Shown piece by piece: positions 51,028 to 59,939 of a stretch of DNA of 64,000 nt. The notes under the pieces are model-generated. The model saw only the letters and a program-made list of their open reading frames with translations, was not told where the DNA came from and did not search any database. The stretch spans positions 124,001 to 188,000 of the forward strand of contig CBDAPZ010000002.1 of the NCBI GenBank assembly GCA_965198855.1. Reading direction: 5' to 3'. Source of the stretch: BOG-908 sp965198855. Lineage in GTDB: Bacteria; Pseudomonadota; Alphaproteobacteria; Acetobacterales; Acetobacteraceae. Position numbers and translations under genes: made by a program. How positions within the stretch are numbered: position 1 is the first letter of the stretch; each line of letters opens with the position of its first letter.

Positions 51028-51405
51028 GTGTGTGTCCTGCTGGTCGAAGACGAACCGCTGATACGAGAAATCATGTCGGAGAGCCTCCGAGAAGCAGGCT
51101 ACGACGTCATGGAGGCTGCCGATGGCCCGCAGGCGGTCGCATTGCTGGCCGGCTCGGCCAAGCGCATCACGATCCTGGTGACCGACTTTCACATGCCCGG
51201 TGGCCTCGATGGGGCTCAGATAGCCTCCAGGTTCCGCAGCCTCAGTCCCGGCGCGCCGGTGGTCATCGCGACAGGACGGCCGGATGTCATCCAGCGCGCG
51301 TGGCATGACGACCTGGGATATGGCCTGCTCAGGAAGCCTTATCTCGCCAGCGAACTGATCGACATGGTGAGGGGGCTGGTTGGCGGGCCGCCGCCGGTAG
51401 GTTAG
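51028..51405 (+). CDS. Single-domain response regulator
   Basis: A 125-residue receiver with a GTG start. Acidic pocket VEDEP, phospho-acceptor TDFHMP (Asp53), switch Thr in IATGRP and Lys in LLRKPY. No output domain follows, so it acts by phospho-relay or protein contact. It is divergent from the LOV kinase with a 136-base gap, a LovK/LovR-like arrangement that suggests feedback on light signalling. Confidence 0.9.
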   Translation: MCVLLVEDEPLIREIMSESLREAGYDVMEAADGPQAVALLAGSAKRITILVTDFHMPGGLDGAQIASRFRSLSPGAPVVIATGRPDVIQRAWHDDLGYGLLRKPYLASELIDMVRGLVGGPPPVG

Positions 51406-51413
51406 AAGCAAGC

Positions 51414-51535
51414 ATGTTCTTTTTGAAAAAAAGAACCAAAGAACTTTGATGTCCTAAGTCGCGCACTGCGAGACGATCCGCGACAGCGACGCAAAGGTTT
51501 TTTGCTTCTTTTTTCACAAAAGGAAGGCTTTCTTG
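51414..51535. repeat. Hairpin repeat R8 (full element)
   Basis: GTTCTTTTTGAAAAAAAGAAC, a middle with GATCCGCGACAGCGACG, then a diverged CTTCTTTTTTCACAAAAGGAAG. It separates the response regulator from the mdc operon. Confidence 0.8.
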
Positions 51536-51552
51536 CGTAAGCGGAGTTAAAA

Positions 51553-53202
51553 ATGATCGTTGCGGATTGGAATACTGAGCACCATGCACGCAGCGAGCGC
51601 CTGAAAGCTGGAAACCGCTTCGCCACCGGCAAGCTGGTGCGGGAGGAAGACGCAACCGCCTTGATGGAAGCGGTCATACGGCCGGGGGATCGCGTATGCC
51701 TCGAGGGTGACAACCAGAAACAGGCCGATTTCCTGGCAGCCAGCCTGGCCGATGCCGACCCTGCGATCCTGCATGATCTGCACATCGTGCAATCCGGCAT
51801 CGTGCTTTCCGACCACATCGATCTGTTCACGAAAGGCATCGCGAAGAAGCTCGATTTTTCCTATTCCGGTCCGCAGGGCGGCGCCATCTCGCGTGCGCTC
51901 GATGCCGGCAAGATCGAACTCGGTGCCATCCACACCTATATCGAGCTGTTCGGCCGCTATTTCATCGATCTCACGCCGCAGGTGGCGCTCACCGTCGCGC
52001 GCGCGGCCGATCGGGACGGCAATCTCTATATGGGTCCGAACACGGAGGATTCTCCGGCGGTGGTTCAGGCGGCGGCCTACAAGAACGGCATCGTCATAGC
52101 CCAGGTCAACGAGATCCTCGACATCCTGCCGCGCGTGGATGTTCCCGGCGACCAGGTCGATTACGTGGTAGTGACGAAGAAGCCGTTCTTCGTCGAGCCT
52201 TTGTTTACACGCGATCCTGCGCAGATCACGGACATTCAAATCCTGGCGGCGATGATGGCCATCAAGGGCATCTATGCCGAATATGGCGTCAAGCGGATCA
52301 ATCATGGAATCGGTTTCAATACGGCAGCGATCGAGCTTCTGTTACCCACATATGCCGAAAAGCTCGGCCTGAAAGGCAAGATCGCAACCCATTGGGCGCT
52401 CAACCCGCATCCCACGCTGATCCCGGCGATCGAGTCCGGCTGGGTGAAGCAGATACACAGCTTTGGGTCCGAAGTGGGCATGGACGATTACATGGCGGCC
52501 CGCCCGGACATCTATTTCACCGGGCGCGACGGATCGATGAGCTCGAACCGCATGTATTGCCAGGTTGCCGGCCTCTACGCGGTCGATCTTTTCATCGGCT
52601 CCACCTTGCAGATCGATCTTCAGGGCAATTCGTCCACCGTCACCGCCGGCCGCATCGCGGGGTTTGGCGGTGCGCCGAACATGGGCTCAGATCCGCATGG
52701 CCGGCGGCATGCGACGGAACCTTGGCTGAAAGCCGGCCGCGAAGCGAGCGATGGCCATTCGCCGCTGGCACGCGGGCGCAAGCTGGTGGTGCAACTGGTG
52801 GAGACGTTCAGCGAGAAGATGGTGCCGGTGTTCGTGGAAAAGCTCGATGCCATCGCGCTTGCGGAGAAATACAAGCTGGCGCTGGCGCCGGTGATGATCT
52901 ACGGCGATGACGTCACCCACATCGTTACCGAGGAAGGCATCGCCAACCTGCTTCTCTGCCGCACGCCCGAAGAGCGCGAACAGGCGATACGGGGGGTAGC
53001 AGGTTTTACCGATGTCGGCCGAGTGCGCGACCACAAGATGGTGGCGCATCTGCGTGAACGCCGCATCATCCAACGGCCCGAAGACCTCGGCATCAATCCG
53101 CTGGATGCGCATCGTAGCCTGCTTGCCGCGCGCTCGATCAAGGACCTGATGACGTGGTCTGGAAATCTCTATGCCCCACCAAGCAGATTCCGCAACTGGT
53201 AG
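51553..53202 (+). CDS. mdcA: Malonate decarboxylase alpha subunit
   Basis: A 549-residue acyl-carrier-protein transferase subunit that exchanges acetyl for malonyl on the MdcC prosthetic group. It starts MIVADWNTEHHARSERLKAGNRF after GGAG. Sequence hallmarks include VCLEGDNQKQADFLA, GPQGGAISRALDAGKIELGAIHTYIELFGRYFIDLTPQ, GPNTEDSPAVVQAAAYK, FGGAPNMGSDPHGRRHATEPW and VTEEGIANLLLCRT. It is full length and heads the mdcACDEGBH operon, which turns malonate into acetate and CO2 in the cytoplasm. Confidence 0.95.
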   Translation: MIVADWNTEHHARSERLKAGNRFATGKLVREEDATALMEAVIRPGDRVCLEGDNQKQADFLAASLADADPAILHDLHIVQSGIVLSDHIDLFTKGIAKKLDFSYSGPQGGAISRALDAGKIELGAIHTYIELFGRYFIDLTPQVALTVARAADRDGNLYMGPNTEDSPAVVQAAAYKNGIVIAQVNEILDILPRVDVPGDQVDYVVVTKKPFFVEPLFTRDPAQITDIQILAAMMAIKGIYAEYGVKRINHGIGFNTAAIELLLPTYAEKLGLKGKIATHWALNPHPTLIPAIESGWVKQIHSFGSEVGMDDYMAARPDIYFTGRDGSMSSNRMYCQVAGLYAVDLFIGSTLQIDLQGNSSTVTAGRIAGFGGAPNMGSDPHGRRHATEPWLKAGREASDGHSPLARGRKLVVQLVETFSEKMVPVFVEKLDAIALAEKYKLALAPVMIYGDDVTHIVTEEGIANLLLCRTPEEREQAIRGVAGFTDVGRVRDHKMVAHLRERRIIQRPEDLGINPLDAHRSLLAARSIKDLMTWSGNLYAPPSRFRNW

Positions 53203-53212
53203 GAATGCCCTC

Positions 53213-53524
53213 ATGCAGGTTTTGACATTCAGTCACGTGGCGGGCCAACGACTGGCAGGAACACGCAAGCAGGCGATCATCGGCGTCGTCGCATCCGGCA
53301 ATCTCGAGGTGCTGTTCGAGCGTACGCTCGACGGGCTTGCTTGCGAGGTGGAGATCGCAACACCGGTCCGCGGCTACGACGCTATTTGGGAAGCCGTGAT
53401 CGACGAATTCGTGCAACGCTCCTCGCCGGGCGGTTTGCGCATTTCGATCAACGATGGCGGTGCGCGCCCCGACACCGTCTATTTGCGGCTGATGCAAGGT
53501 TGCGCCTTGATGGAGTCAGAATAA
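53213..53524 (+). CDS. mdcC: Malonate decarboxylase acyl carrier (delta) subunit
   Basis: 103 residues from ATG 53213, 10 bases after mdcA. It carries the 2'-(5''-triphosphoribosyl)-3'-dephospho-CoA group on a serine, here most likely in VVASGNLEVLFERT. Other conserved parts are RGYDAIWEAVIDEF and GGLRISINDGGARPDTVYLRLMQ. The stop overlaps the mdcD start. Attachment of the cofactor requires mdcB and mdcG products, both encoded downstream. Confidence 0.93.
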   Translation: MQVLTFSHVAGQRLAGTRKQAIIGVVASGNLEVLFERTLDGLACEVEIATPVRGYDAIWEAVIDEFVQRSSPGGLRISINDGGARPDTVYLRLMQGCALMESE

Positions 53525-54447
53525 TGCATGATGCGGCAAGCGACCAGAGCAGTTCCTGGCTACAGGCGACGGCACGCCAGCGCCTCGCCGGCCTGCTTGA
53601 TCCCGGCAGCTTCCAAGAATTCCTTGGCCCTGAGCAACGTTTCCTGAGCCCGCATCTGCAGATATTCGACCTGCCGAAAGCCTTCGATGACGGCGTGGTG
53701 ATCGGGCGCGGCACACTCGGCGGCAACGCTGTTCTGGTGGCCGCGCAAGAAGGCCAATTCATGGGCGGCACGTTCGGCGAGGTAAGCGGCGCCAAGCTGG
53801 TCGGCCTGGTGCGTGCAGCGCGCGACGACAAGACAGTGCCGCAGACCATTCTTCTGCTGCTCGATAGCGGTGGCGTTCGCCTGCAGGAAGCCAATGCGGG
53901 CGAACTCGCGGTTGCGGAACTGATGCGCGCAATCGTGCAAGCACGCTGTGCCGGCGTCGCAGTGATCGCCCTCGTCGGCGGCAAGGCCGGGTGCTTTGGC
54001 GGCGCCGGGCTCACAGCCGCCACATGCTCGCGCATCGTTATTTCCGAAGCCGGCCGTATCGGCGTCACCGGCCCGGAAGTGATCGAGACCAACAAGGGAG
54101 TGGAGGAATACGATTCGCGCGACAAGGCGCTGGTGTGGAGCGTGTGCGGCGGCAAGAACCGTCGTCTGATCGGCATGGCAGATGCCTTTACCGAGGACAC
54201 GATGGAGGGTTTTCGCGCGGCAGCCCTGGCGCAGATCCCACTGTGTAAATCGCTGGATCTCGCAACCTTATTGTCGGAGCAGACGCGTTTGGCCAAGCGG
54301 CAGGAAATGTTCGGCGCGTGCGACGATGCGCCTTCGATGTGGAAGAAACTTGGTGTGCCTGATCCGGGAAAAATCAGTGCACTCGATACCGGCGCGTTCG
54401 TCGCCCTCGCCGACAGCATCGCGGAGTGCAGCCATGACGCTCGATGA
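53524..54447 (+). CDS. mdcD: Malonate decarboxylase beta subunit
   Basis: A 307-residue crotonase-fold carboxyltransferase-like subunit that decarboxylates malonyl-S-ACP together with MdcE. It begins MHDAASDQSSSWLQATARQRL and contains GTLGGNAVLVAAQEGQFMGGTFGEVSGAK, LLLDSGGVRLQEANAGELAV and GKAGCFGGAGLTAATCS. The long frame beginning at 53341 is in mdcC. It overlaps mdcE by 14 bases. Confidence 0.94.
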   Translation: MHDAASDQSSSWLQATARQRLAGLLDPGSFQEFLGPEQRFLSPHLQIFDLPKAFDDGVVIGRGTLGGNAVLVAAQEGQFMGGTFGEVSGAKLVGLVRAARDDKTVPQTILLLLDSGGVRLQEANAGELAVAELMRAIVQARCAGVAVIALVGGKAGCFGGAGLTAATCSRIVISEAGRIGVTGPEVIETNKGVEEYDSRDKALVWSVCGGKNRRLIGMADAFTEDTMEGFRAAALAQIPLCKSLDLATLLSEQTRLAKRQEMFGACDDAPSMWKKLGVPDPGKISALDTGAFVALADSIAECSHDAR

Positions 54448-55162
54448 TATCCTGCAAGGTCTTTTCCCCAGCGGTCATCGGATAAAGATCGATCCGGCCG
54501 GCTGGATCACCGGTGCCGCCGCGCTGAAGGACGGCAGCCCCCTCTCGGTGATCGGCGTGGCCGATGGTGCCGCCTTAGGCACCGCCGGCGTGCTGCCATT
54601 GGCGGACCAGGTGCTGCAGGTCGCGCAAGGCGGCGGCGGCACCCCGATTCTTGTTCTCGTCGACACGCAAGGCCAGCTGATGGCGCGGCGCGACGAGATG
54701 CGCGGCCTGAACGAATATCTCGGCCACTTGGCAAAATGCCTTCTTCTGGCAAGCCATCTCGGCCATCGTACCATTGGTCTGGAATACGGCAAGGCAGCCG
54801 CAGGGTCGTTTCTTGCCACCGCGCTTGCAACCGACATACTGGTCGCTCTGCCAGGTGCGACGCCGACAGTGATGGACATGCCTTCGATCGCGCGTGTCAC
54901 CAAGCTACCGGAAGAGCGGCTGGTGGAACTGGCAAAGACCACGGCCGTGTTCGCGCCTGGCCTGGACCACATGGTCACCATCGGTGCCGTCGCGACTATC
55001 TGGGACCCATCCAAGCCTCTGGATGCGCAGCTCGAACAGGCGCTTGCCGACGCCTCACCGCATGACCGCCGCGATGTGACGGGCGCCGAGCGGAACGGCC
55101 GGCCGATGGCAGCCGATATCGCTAAACGCGTGATCGCTGCTGCAACCGCGTCTTTTGCCTAG
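54434..55162 (+). CDS. mdcE: Malonate decarboxylase gamma subunit
   Basis: 242 residues from ATG 54434, overlapping mdcD. Partner of MdcD in the decarboxylase: DGSPLSVIGVADGAALGTAGVLPLADQVL, LVLVDTQGQLMARRDEMRGLNEYLGHLAK and EYGKAAAGSFLATAL match the family. Normal length. The TAG stop lies two bases before the mdcG ATG. Confidence 0.93.
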   Translation: MTLDDILQGLFPSGHRIKIDPAGWITGAAALKDGSPLSVIGVADGAALGTAGVLPLADQVLQVAQGGGGTPILVLVDTQGQLMARRDEMRGLNEYLGHLAKCLLLASHLGHRTIGLEYGKAAAGSFLATALATDILVALPGATPTVMDMPSIARVTKLPEERLVELAKTTAVFAPGLDHMVTIGAVATIWDPSKPLDAQLEQALADASPHDRRDVTGAERNGRPMAADIAKRVIAAATASFA

Positions 55163-55163
55163 C

Positions 55164-55829
55164 ATGTGGCGACACGACCTCATTCGCGTGTCACCACGAG
55201 ACTGGGCGGTGATGCTCGGCCGCCATGCAAGTTTGCAGGATCTCCCGCTGCTGCAGGATTGGGCGCGCCAAGGCTGGCCGGCCATCATTCGCCGGCGCAT
55301 CCCAGGTGACGAGCCCGGCACCATCCCTGCCGCATTGCCCTTGCCGCCTTGTTACGGCAAACGCCGTGTCGGCTTCAGCCTCGCCTGCGACACCAAGATC
55401 GCAGCAATCCCGCCCGTGACGCTGACCGAGGCTGCAATCGTTGCCCCCGCCGCCTGGCGCCCGGCGATCTCCGCCTTGCTCGCACTCGGACACGAGCTTG
55501 GCATCACGCCTCGTGTTTTCGGTGCGCTGCTGTGGCAACACATGACCGGCCTCGCCTATCTCACCGCCCGTTCCGACCTGGATCTGCTCTGGCGGGTGCA
55601 CACTGAAGCGAACGCCACCAGGCTGCTTGCCGGCTTGCTGCGTATCGACAGCATGTCCCCAGTGCGCATCGACGGCGAACTGGAACTGCCAGACGGGACC
55701 GCCGTGAATTGGCGTGAACTTGCAGCCTGCGGAGCCCCCAGCCAGGCATGCGTGCTAGTGAAATCGATGGATTTGGTGACTATTCGGCGTGCCGACCGAT
55801 TGTTCGAGCCGGTGCCGTGCAGCGTTTGA
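55164..55829 (+). CDS. mdcG: Malonate decarboxylase holo-ACP synthase (phosphoribosyl-dephospho-CoA transferase)
   Basis: 221 residues from ATG 55164. MdcG transfers the cofactor precursor to the serine of MdcC. Family landmarks: RHDLIRVSP, PAIIRRRIPG, LTARSDLDLLWRV (nucleotidyltransferase-type Asp pair), RIDGELELPDGTAVNWRELA and LVKSMDLVTIRRADRLF. Its end overlaps the mdcB start. In some mdc operons the order is G then B as here. Confidence 0.92.
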   Translation: MWRHDLIRVSPRDWAVMLGRHASLQDLPLLQDWARQGWPAIIRRRIPGDEPGTIPAALPLPPCYGKRRVGFSLACDTKIAAIPPVTLTEAAIVAPAAWRPAISALLALGHELGITPRVFGALLWQHMTGLAYLTARSDLDLLWRVHTEANATRLLAGLLRIDSMSPVRIDGELELPDGTAVNWRELAACGAPSQACVLVKSMDLVTIRRADRLFEPVPCSV

Positions 55830-56674
55830 TACAGCCACGCCGCGCAGCCGCGGCAGCGCGCCGGCAGCCGGATCACATCGCCACCACCGCGAAGGCCTCG
55901 CTTTTAGCAGAGTTGTATACTTGGCCCAAGCCCGGGCTGGTCAGCCATATCGACTCCGGCAGCCATGTTGATATGAACGCGCGCAGCTTCGAAGCAAGCG
56001 CCGATGCCATCGCCCCGTTCTTTGCCGAACTAGCGACGGCAGGCGCCGGGAATGCCGACATGCCGGTGTTGCGCAAAATCGGCCTGCGAGCGGAAAACGC
56101 CATGCTCGCCGCCACTGGCGGTGCAAATACCCATCGTGGCGCGATTTTCGGCCTAGGTCTGCTCTGTGCCGCTGCCGGCACTCATCCGCCGCAGGCATCG
56201 GCTGCCACGATCGCCTGCACCGTGCGCATGCGTTGGGGCCGCGCAATCCTGCGCGGGCCGATCCCGTTACGCAGCCATGGCACAGAGGCATGGCGACGCT
56301 TCGGCGCCGGCGGCGCACGCGCACAGGCGGCCGCCGGGTTTCCGCAGGTGCTGGAAATCGCACTGCCTGCTCTCCGCCTTGCACGTTCGCTGGCTCCATC
56401 AGATCCGGAAGCATGGCGCGTGCAGGCGTTCTTCGCGCTGCTGGCAACCGTCGAGGACACCAACCTGCTGTTTCGTGGCGGCGCTGAAGGGCTATGCTTT
56501 GCCCGGCAGGCCGCCGGAAATTTCGTCGCAAAAGGCGGTATCGCGCAGCCGCTCTGGCGCGACCATGCGGCAACCGTACACCGCGACCTTGTAGCACGCC
56601 GCCTCAGCCCCGGCGGGTGCGCGGACCTGCTCGCGATGGGGCTGTTCCTCGATGCCATTGAGACGACACAATGA
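55817..56674 (+). CDS. mdcB: Triphosphoribosyl-dephospho-CoA synthase
   Basis: 285 residues from GTG 55817 (VQRLIQPRRAAAAARR), overlapping mdcG by 13 bases; an ATG at 55748 would lie deep in mdcG. MdcB makes the cofactor precursor from ATP and dephospho-CoA. CitG-family landmarks: AELYTWPKPGLVSHIDSGSHVDMNARSFEAS, GANTHRGAIFGLGLLCAAAG and VEDTNLLFRGGAEGL. Four bases overlap with mdcH. Confidence 0.92.
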   Translation: MQRLIQPRRAAAAARRQPDHIATTAKASLLAELYTWPKPGLVSHIDSGSHVDMNARSFEASADAIAPFFAELATAGAGNADMPVLRKIGLRAENAMLAATGGANTHRGAIFGLGLLCAAAGTHPPQASAATIACTVRMRWGRAILRGPIPLRSHGTEAWRRFGAGGARAQAAAGFPQVLEIALPALRLARSLAPSDPEAWRVQAFFALLATVEDTNLLFRGGAEGLCFARQAAGNFVAKGGIAQPLWRDHAATVHRDLVARRLSPGGCADLLAMGLFLDAIETTQ

Positions 56675-57600
56675 TCCCCGCCGCCATACTATGCTCCGGC
56701 CAAGGCGGACAGAACGCGGCCATGTTCGACACCCTGAGCGATGCGCCGCAAGCCGCATCCGTCTTTGCCGCAGCCACGCAGGCCCTAGACGGCACAGACC
56801 CACGTGACTTCGTGAGCCACGCCAGCGACGCTGCCCTCCACGCCAATGGCGCCGGCCAGATCCTGTGCTGCACACAGGCACTGGCCGCCTGGTCGGTCAT
56901 CGACGCGCACGTGCCCCGCCCATTGCTCGTGGCTGGCTACAGCATCGGTGAACTCGCCGCCTGGGGCGTCGCCGGCTTGCTCGATGCGGCGTGCGTCCTC
57001 GATCTGGCAAAGCAACGTGCCGCCGCCATGGATGCCGCTACGCTGGAGCCCTCCGGTCTCGCCGCCATACGCGGCCTCTCGCGCAGTGCACTGCAGGCGA
57101 TCTGCGATGCGCACGGCGCCAGCATCGCGATCGTCAACGGCACAGACCAGATGCTCGCCGGTGGCACGCTTACGGCTCTGTCAGCAGTGATGCAGCAAGC
57201 ACTGGCCAACGGAGCAGCACGCGCAACCCTACTGCGTGTAGCCGTCGCCTCGCACACGGAAGAGCTCGCCGGCGCCAGCGAAGTGTTCCAACAGGCGCTC
57301 GCCGCCGCACCGATACGCGCGAGCTTGCCGAAGGGTATGCGGCTGCTGAGCGGGATAGACGGCGACGCCGTGTTCGACATCAAGGCCGGCGCCGGCAAAC
57401 TCGCCCGACAGATCAGGCAGACCGTGGAATGGAGCGCCTGCATGGATGCACTTCGTGCATCCGGCGTGCGCAAGGTTATCGAATTGGGTCCGGGCCGAGC
57501 GCTCATCGGCATGATACGTGACGTTCTTCCGGAGGCGGACGCGCATGGAATGTCTGAATTCCAGAGCATGGACGGGTTTTTGCGGTGGGTGGCGACCTAG
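56671..57600 (+). CDS. mdcH: Malonyl-CoA:ACP transacylase of malonate decarboxylase
   Basis: 309 residues of the FabD-like fold: ILCSGQGGQNAAMFD start, catalytic Ser in VAGYSIGELAAWG, His in AVASHTEELAGA and a C-terminal VIELGPGRALIGMIRDVLPEADAHGMSEF. It charges MdcC with malonate from malonyl-CoA to start the cycle. Last gene of the operon. No malonate transporter (mdcF or mdcLM) or MdcR-type LysR regulator follows; repeat R9 ends the unit. Confidence 0.93.
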   Translation: MIPAAILCSGQGGQNAAMFDTLSDAPQAASVFAAATQALDGTDPRDFVSHASDAALHANGAGQILCCTQALAAWSVIDAHVPRPLLVAGYSIGELAAWGVAGLLDAACVLDLAKQRAAAMDAATLEPSGLAAIRGLSRSALQAICDAHGASIAIVNGTDQMLAGGTLTALSAVMQQALANGAARATLLRVAVASHTEELAGASEVFQQALAAAPIRASLPKGMRLLSGIDGDAVFDIKAGAGKLARQIRQTVEWSACMDALRASGVRKVIELGPGRALIGMIRDVLPEADAHGMSEFQSMDGFLRWVAT

Positions 57601-57610
57601 GCAAGCAAGG

Positions 57611-57731
57611 TCTTCTTTTCTGAAGAAAAGAAGCAAAAGACTTTTATGTCGCTGTCGCGGCTCTATTCGGCAGCGTGTACATCGAACACAAAAGTTTTTT
57701 GGTTCTTTTTTTCAAAAAAGAACTGCTTTCT
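57611..57731. repeat. Hairpin repeat R9 (full element)
   Basis: The cleanest copy: CTTCTTTTCTGAAGAAAAGAAG, AAAAGACTTTTATGTCGCTG, TCGCGGCTCTATTCGGCAGC, then GGTTCTTTTTTTC/AAAAAAGAAC. It starts 11 bases after the mdcH stop and probably terminates the mdc operon. Confidence 0.88.
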
Positions 57732-57787
57732 TTACGGCGCAGCCAACCACACCTTGCGACGCAACGCGACACCAGTAACATGGAAAC

Positions 57788-59122
57788 ATGATAACGTCCC
57801 GCAACATCGCAATGGTTTACGCCCTTTTTGCCACGTTGGCCGTTTTATTGCTGGCTACTACGATGCCGCCCCTACAGAACGCCGATGAAGCAGCTCATTC
57901 GTTTCGTGCCGACCAGATCAGCCGTTTGCATTTTGCGGGCGAAGTGATCGCCGACGGCGAATACGGCGGCGATGTAAGCTCCGGGCTTGCGGATCTCCAA
58001 CACGAAACGGCCGCGATCCCGTTCCATCCCGCCAGCAAGGTGACGCGGGAAATGTATGCGCCATTGCCTTGGGGCGACAAGGTACCTACGGGATTTCCGA
58101 ACACGGCCCTCGCACCCCCATTATTCTACCTGCCGGCCGCCGCGATGGATGCGGTGACACGGCAGATGGGAATCGCACTGCCGCATGCGCTGGTTCTGAT
58201 GCGTCTGGCGACCGGCTTTGTCACCGTCGCCATCGCCGCCGCTGCAATTGCCTTGGCTGGAAATGCCGCGATCTGGCTTTTTGAAGTGCTTCTCTTGCCG
58301 ATGTCCGAAGCACTGAGTGCTGCCGTGTCACAGGACGGGCCGCTATTAGCCTGCACCGCATTGGCAACAGCCTTGTTTCTTTACGTAAGGCGGGTGCAAT
58401 CGGTGCGCCAGCTTTTGGCGTTTGCGGCGATGTGCCTGCTTCTTGCGGCAGTCGGCATGGCACGGCTGCCATACCTCGCGTTCGCATTGCTCCCGTTGGC
58501 AGCGCCGGTAAAACGATCCTGGCGTATCATCGGCGCGTTATTCATTTGCATCTGCGTCGTGGCCTGGGTCGCTCTGAGTGCCGCGCATGTTCCGGTTCCG
58601 CTACGGCCGGACGGCATCGTGTCGCCCGTGGGACAGTTCGTAGCCTTGTTGACGCACCCTTGGCGCATCGGTTTTGTGGCCGTGCGTACATGGCTAGCGA
58701 ATGGCGACCTGATCGCGCGAAGCTTCATCGGCCAACTTGGCTGGCTGGATGTGGATCTGCCCACCTTCTATCGCCAGCTCTGCTGGGTAGGCCTCGCCTT
58801 GGCGGCGTGTGCAGCGTGGCGCAGTGGCCCACGACTCCTCTCGCGCGGGGTTTTGGCACTGCAGGCATCCAGCGTTATCGGTGCGATCGGCGCTATGGCG
58901 TTGCTTCAATACCTCACATGGACGGCTGTAGGCGCCCCGGTGATCGAGGGCATACAAGGCCGTTACTTCCTGGCGCCGGCCCTGGTGTTGGGCGTGTTCC
59001 TGGATCGCCCTTTGCCGTCGTCCACGCGCCTCGCGCATTGGTTGTCGATCCCCGTGCTGATCTTCCCGGTCGCCAGCATCGCAGTGGTGATGCATGCGCT
59101 GATCACACGCTACTACTTCTAA
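57788..59122 (+). CDS. DUF2142-family membrane protein
   Basis: A 444-residue inner-membrane protein with about ten hydrophobic helices. A periplasmic first loop carries PPLQNADEAAHSFRADQISR and a late GIQGRYFLAPALVLG, both hallmarks of DUF2142. The family resembles GT-C glycosyltransferases (acidic residues in the first loop as putative catalytic site) and is often linked to surface-polysaccharide assembly. It stands alone here, so its role is unclear. Confidence 0.82.
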   Translation: MITSRNIAMVYALFATLAVLLLATTMPPLQNADEAAHSFRADQISRLHFAGEVIADGEYGGDVSSGLADLQHETAAIPFHPASKVTREMYAPLPWGDKVPTGFPNTALAPPLFYLPAAAMDAVTRQMGIALPHALVLMRLATGFVTVAIAAAAIALAGNAAIWLFEVLLLPMSEALSAAVSQDGPLLACTALATALFLYVRRVQSVRQLLAFAAMCLLLAAVGMARLPYLAFALLPLAAPVKRSWRIIGALFICICVVAWVALSAAHVPVPLRPDGIVSPVGQFVALLTHPWRIGFVAVRTWLANGDLIARSFIGQLGWLDVDLPTFYRQLCWVGLALAACAAWRSGPRLLSRGVLALQASSVIGAIGAMALLQYLTWTAVGAPVIEGIQGRYFLAPALVLGVFLDRPLPSSTRLAHWLSIPVLIFPVASIAVVMHALITRYYF

Positions 59123-59192
59123 ACCCGTCAGCCCGGCGTAGCCTTGCGCATCGAAATACGGAACAACGGCGCCTCAAACTGGGAGGTGCATC

Positions 59193-59939
59193 ATGGCATT
59201 GGAAAACAAGGTCGCGGTCGTCACCGGTGGTGGGTCGGGCATTGGCCGGGCAGTCGCGATTCGCCTCGCGAAGGACCACGCCGCCATCGCGATCTGGGAC
59301 CTGAACGGTGAAGGTGCGGCGCAAACCGCCAGCATCATTACCGAGGCCGGCGGCCGCGCCATCGCGCTGACGGTCGACGCGGCCGATGCCCCCGCGATCA
59401 AGAATGCCGCCGACGAGACACGTGCGGCATTCGGCCCGATCACCATCATCGTCAACAATGCCGGCATCACCGGCACCGTGCCGTTTCAGAAACTTGCCGC
59501 CGCAGACTGGGATCGCATGATGGCGATCAACCTCAAGGGGCCGTTCCTCTGCACGCAGGAAGTCATCGGCGACATGCTGGCAGCAGGCTGGGGCCGCATC
59601 ATCAACATCACCTCGTCATCGATCCAGACAGGTGCTGCACAAATGGCGCATTACGTTGCCTCCAAAGGCGGGCTCATGGGCCTGACAAAAGTGTTGGCAA
59701 TGGAATTCGCCGATAAAGGTATCACCGCCAACATGGTGCCCCCCGGCTTCATCGACACCCCGATGCTGCGCGCTGCCCCCGTCGATGTCGATGCCTATGC
59801 CGCGATCATGCCGATGAAACGACCGGGCAAACCTGAGGATATCGCTGCAGCCTGCGCATATCTTGCGTCCGAAGAAGCCAATTACGTGACCGGCCAAACG
59901 ATCAGCGTCAATGGCGGCCGCTATCTGGGCTCGGCGTAA
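59193..59939 (+). CDS. FabG-like short-chain dehydrogenase
   Basis: A 248-residue classical SDR with GGGAGG-type ribosome-binding site. VTGGGSGIGRAVA cofactor loop, NNAGITG, Ser in ITSSSIQTGAAQMAHYVASK (YxxxK), PPGFIDTPM and the FabG C-terminal GKPEDIAAACAYLASEEANYVTGQTISVNGG. Probably reduces a 3-oxoacyl or related alcohol. Its last 32 bases overlap the convergent carboxylesterase gene, which limits independent transcription. Confidence 0.9.
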   Translation: MALENKVAVVTGGGSGIGRAVAIRLAKDHAAIAIWDLNGEGAAQTASIITEAGGRAIALTVDAADAPAIKNAADETRAAFGPITIIVNNAGITGTVPFQKLAAADWDRMMAINLKGPFLCTQEVIGDMLAAGWGRIINITSSSIQTGAAQMAHYVASKGGLMGLTKVLAMEFADKGITANMVPPGFIDTPMLRAAPVDVDAYAAIMPMKRPGKPEDIAAACAYLASEEANYVTGQTISVNGGRYLGSA

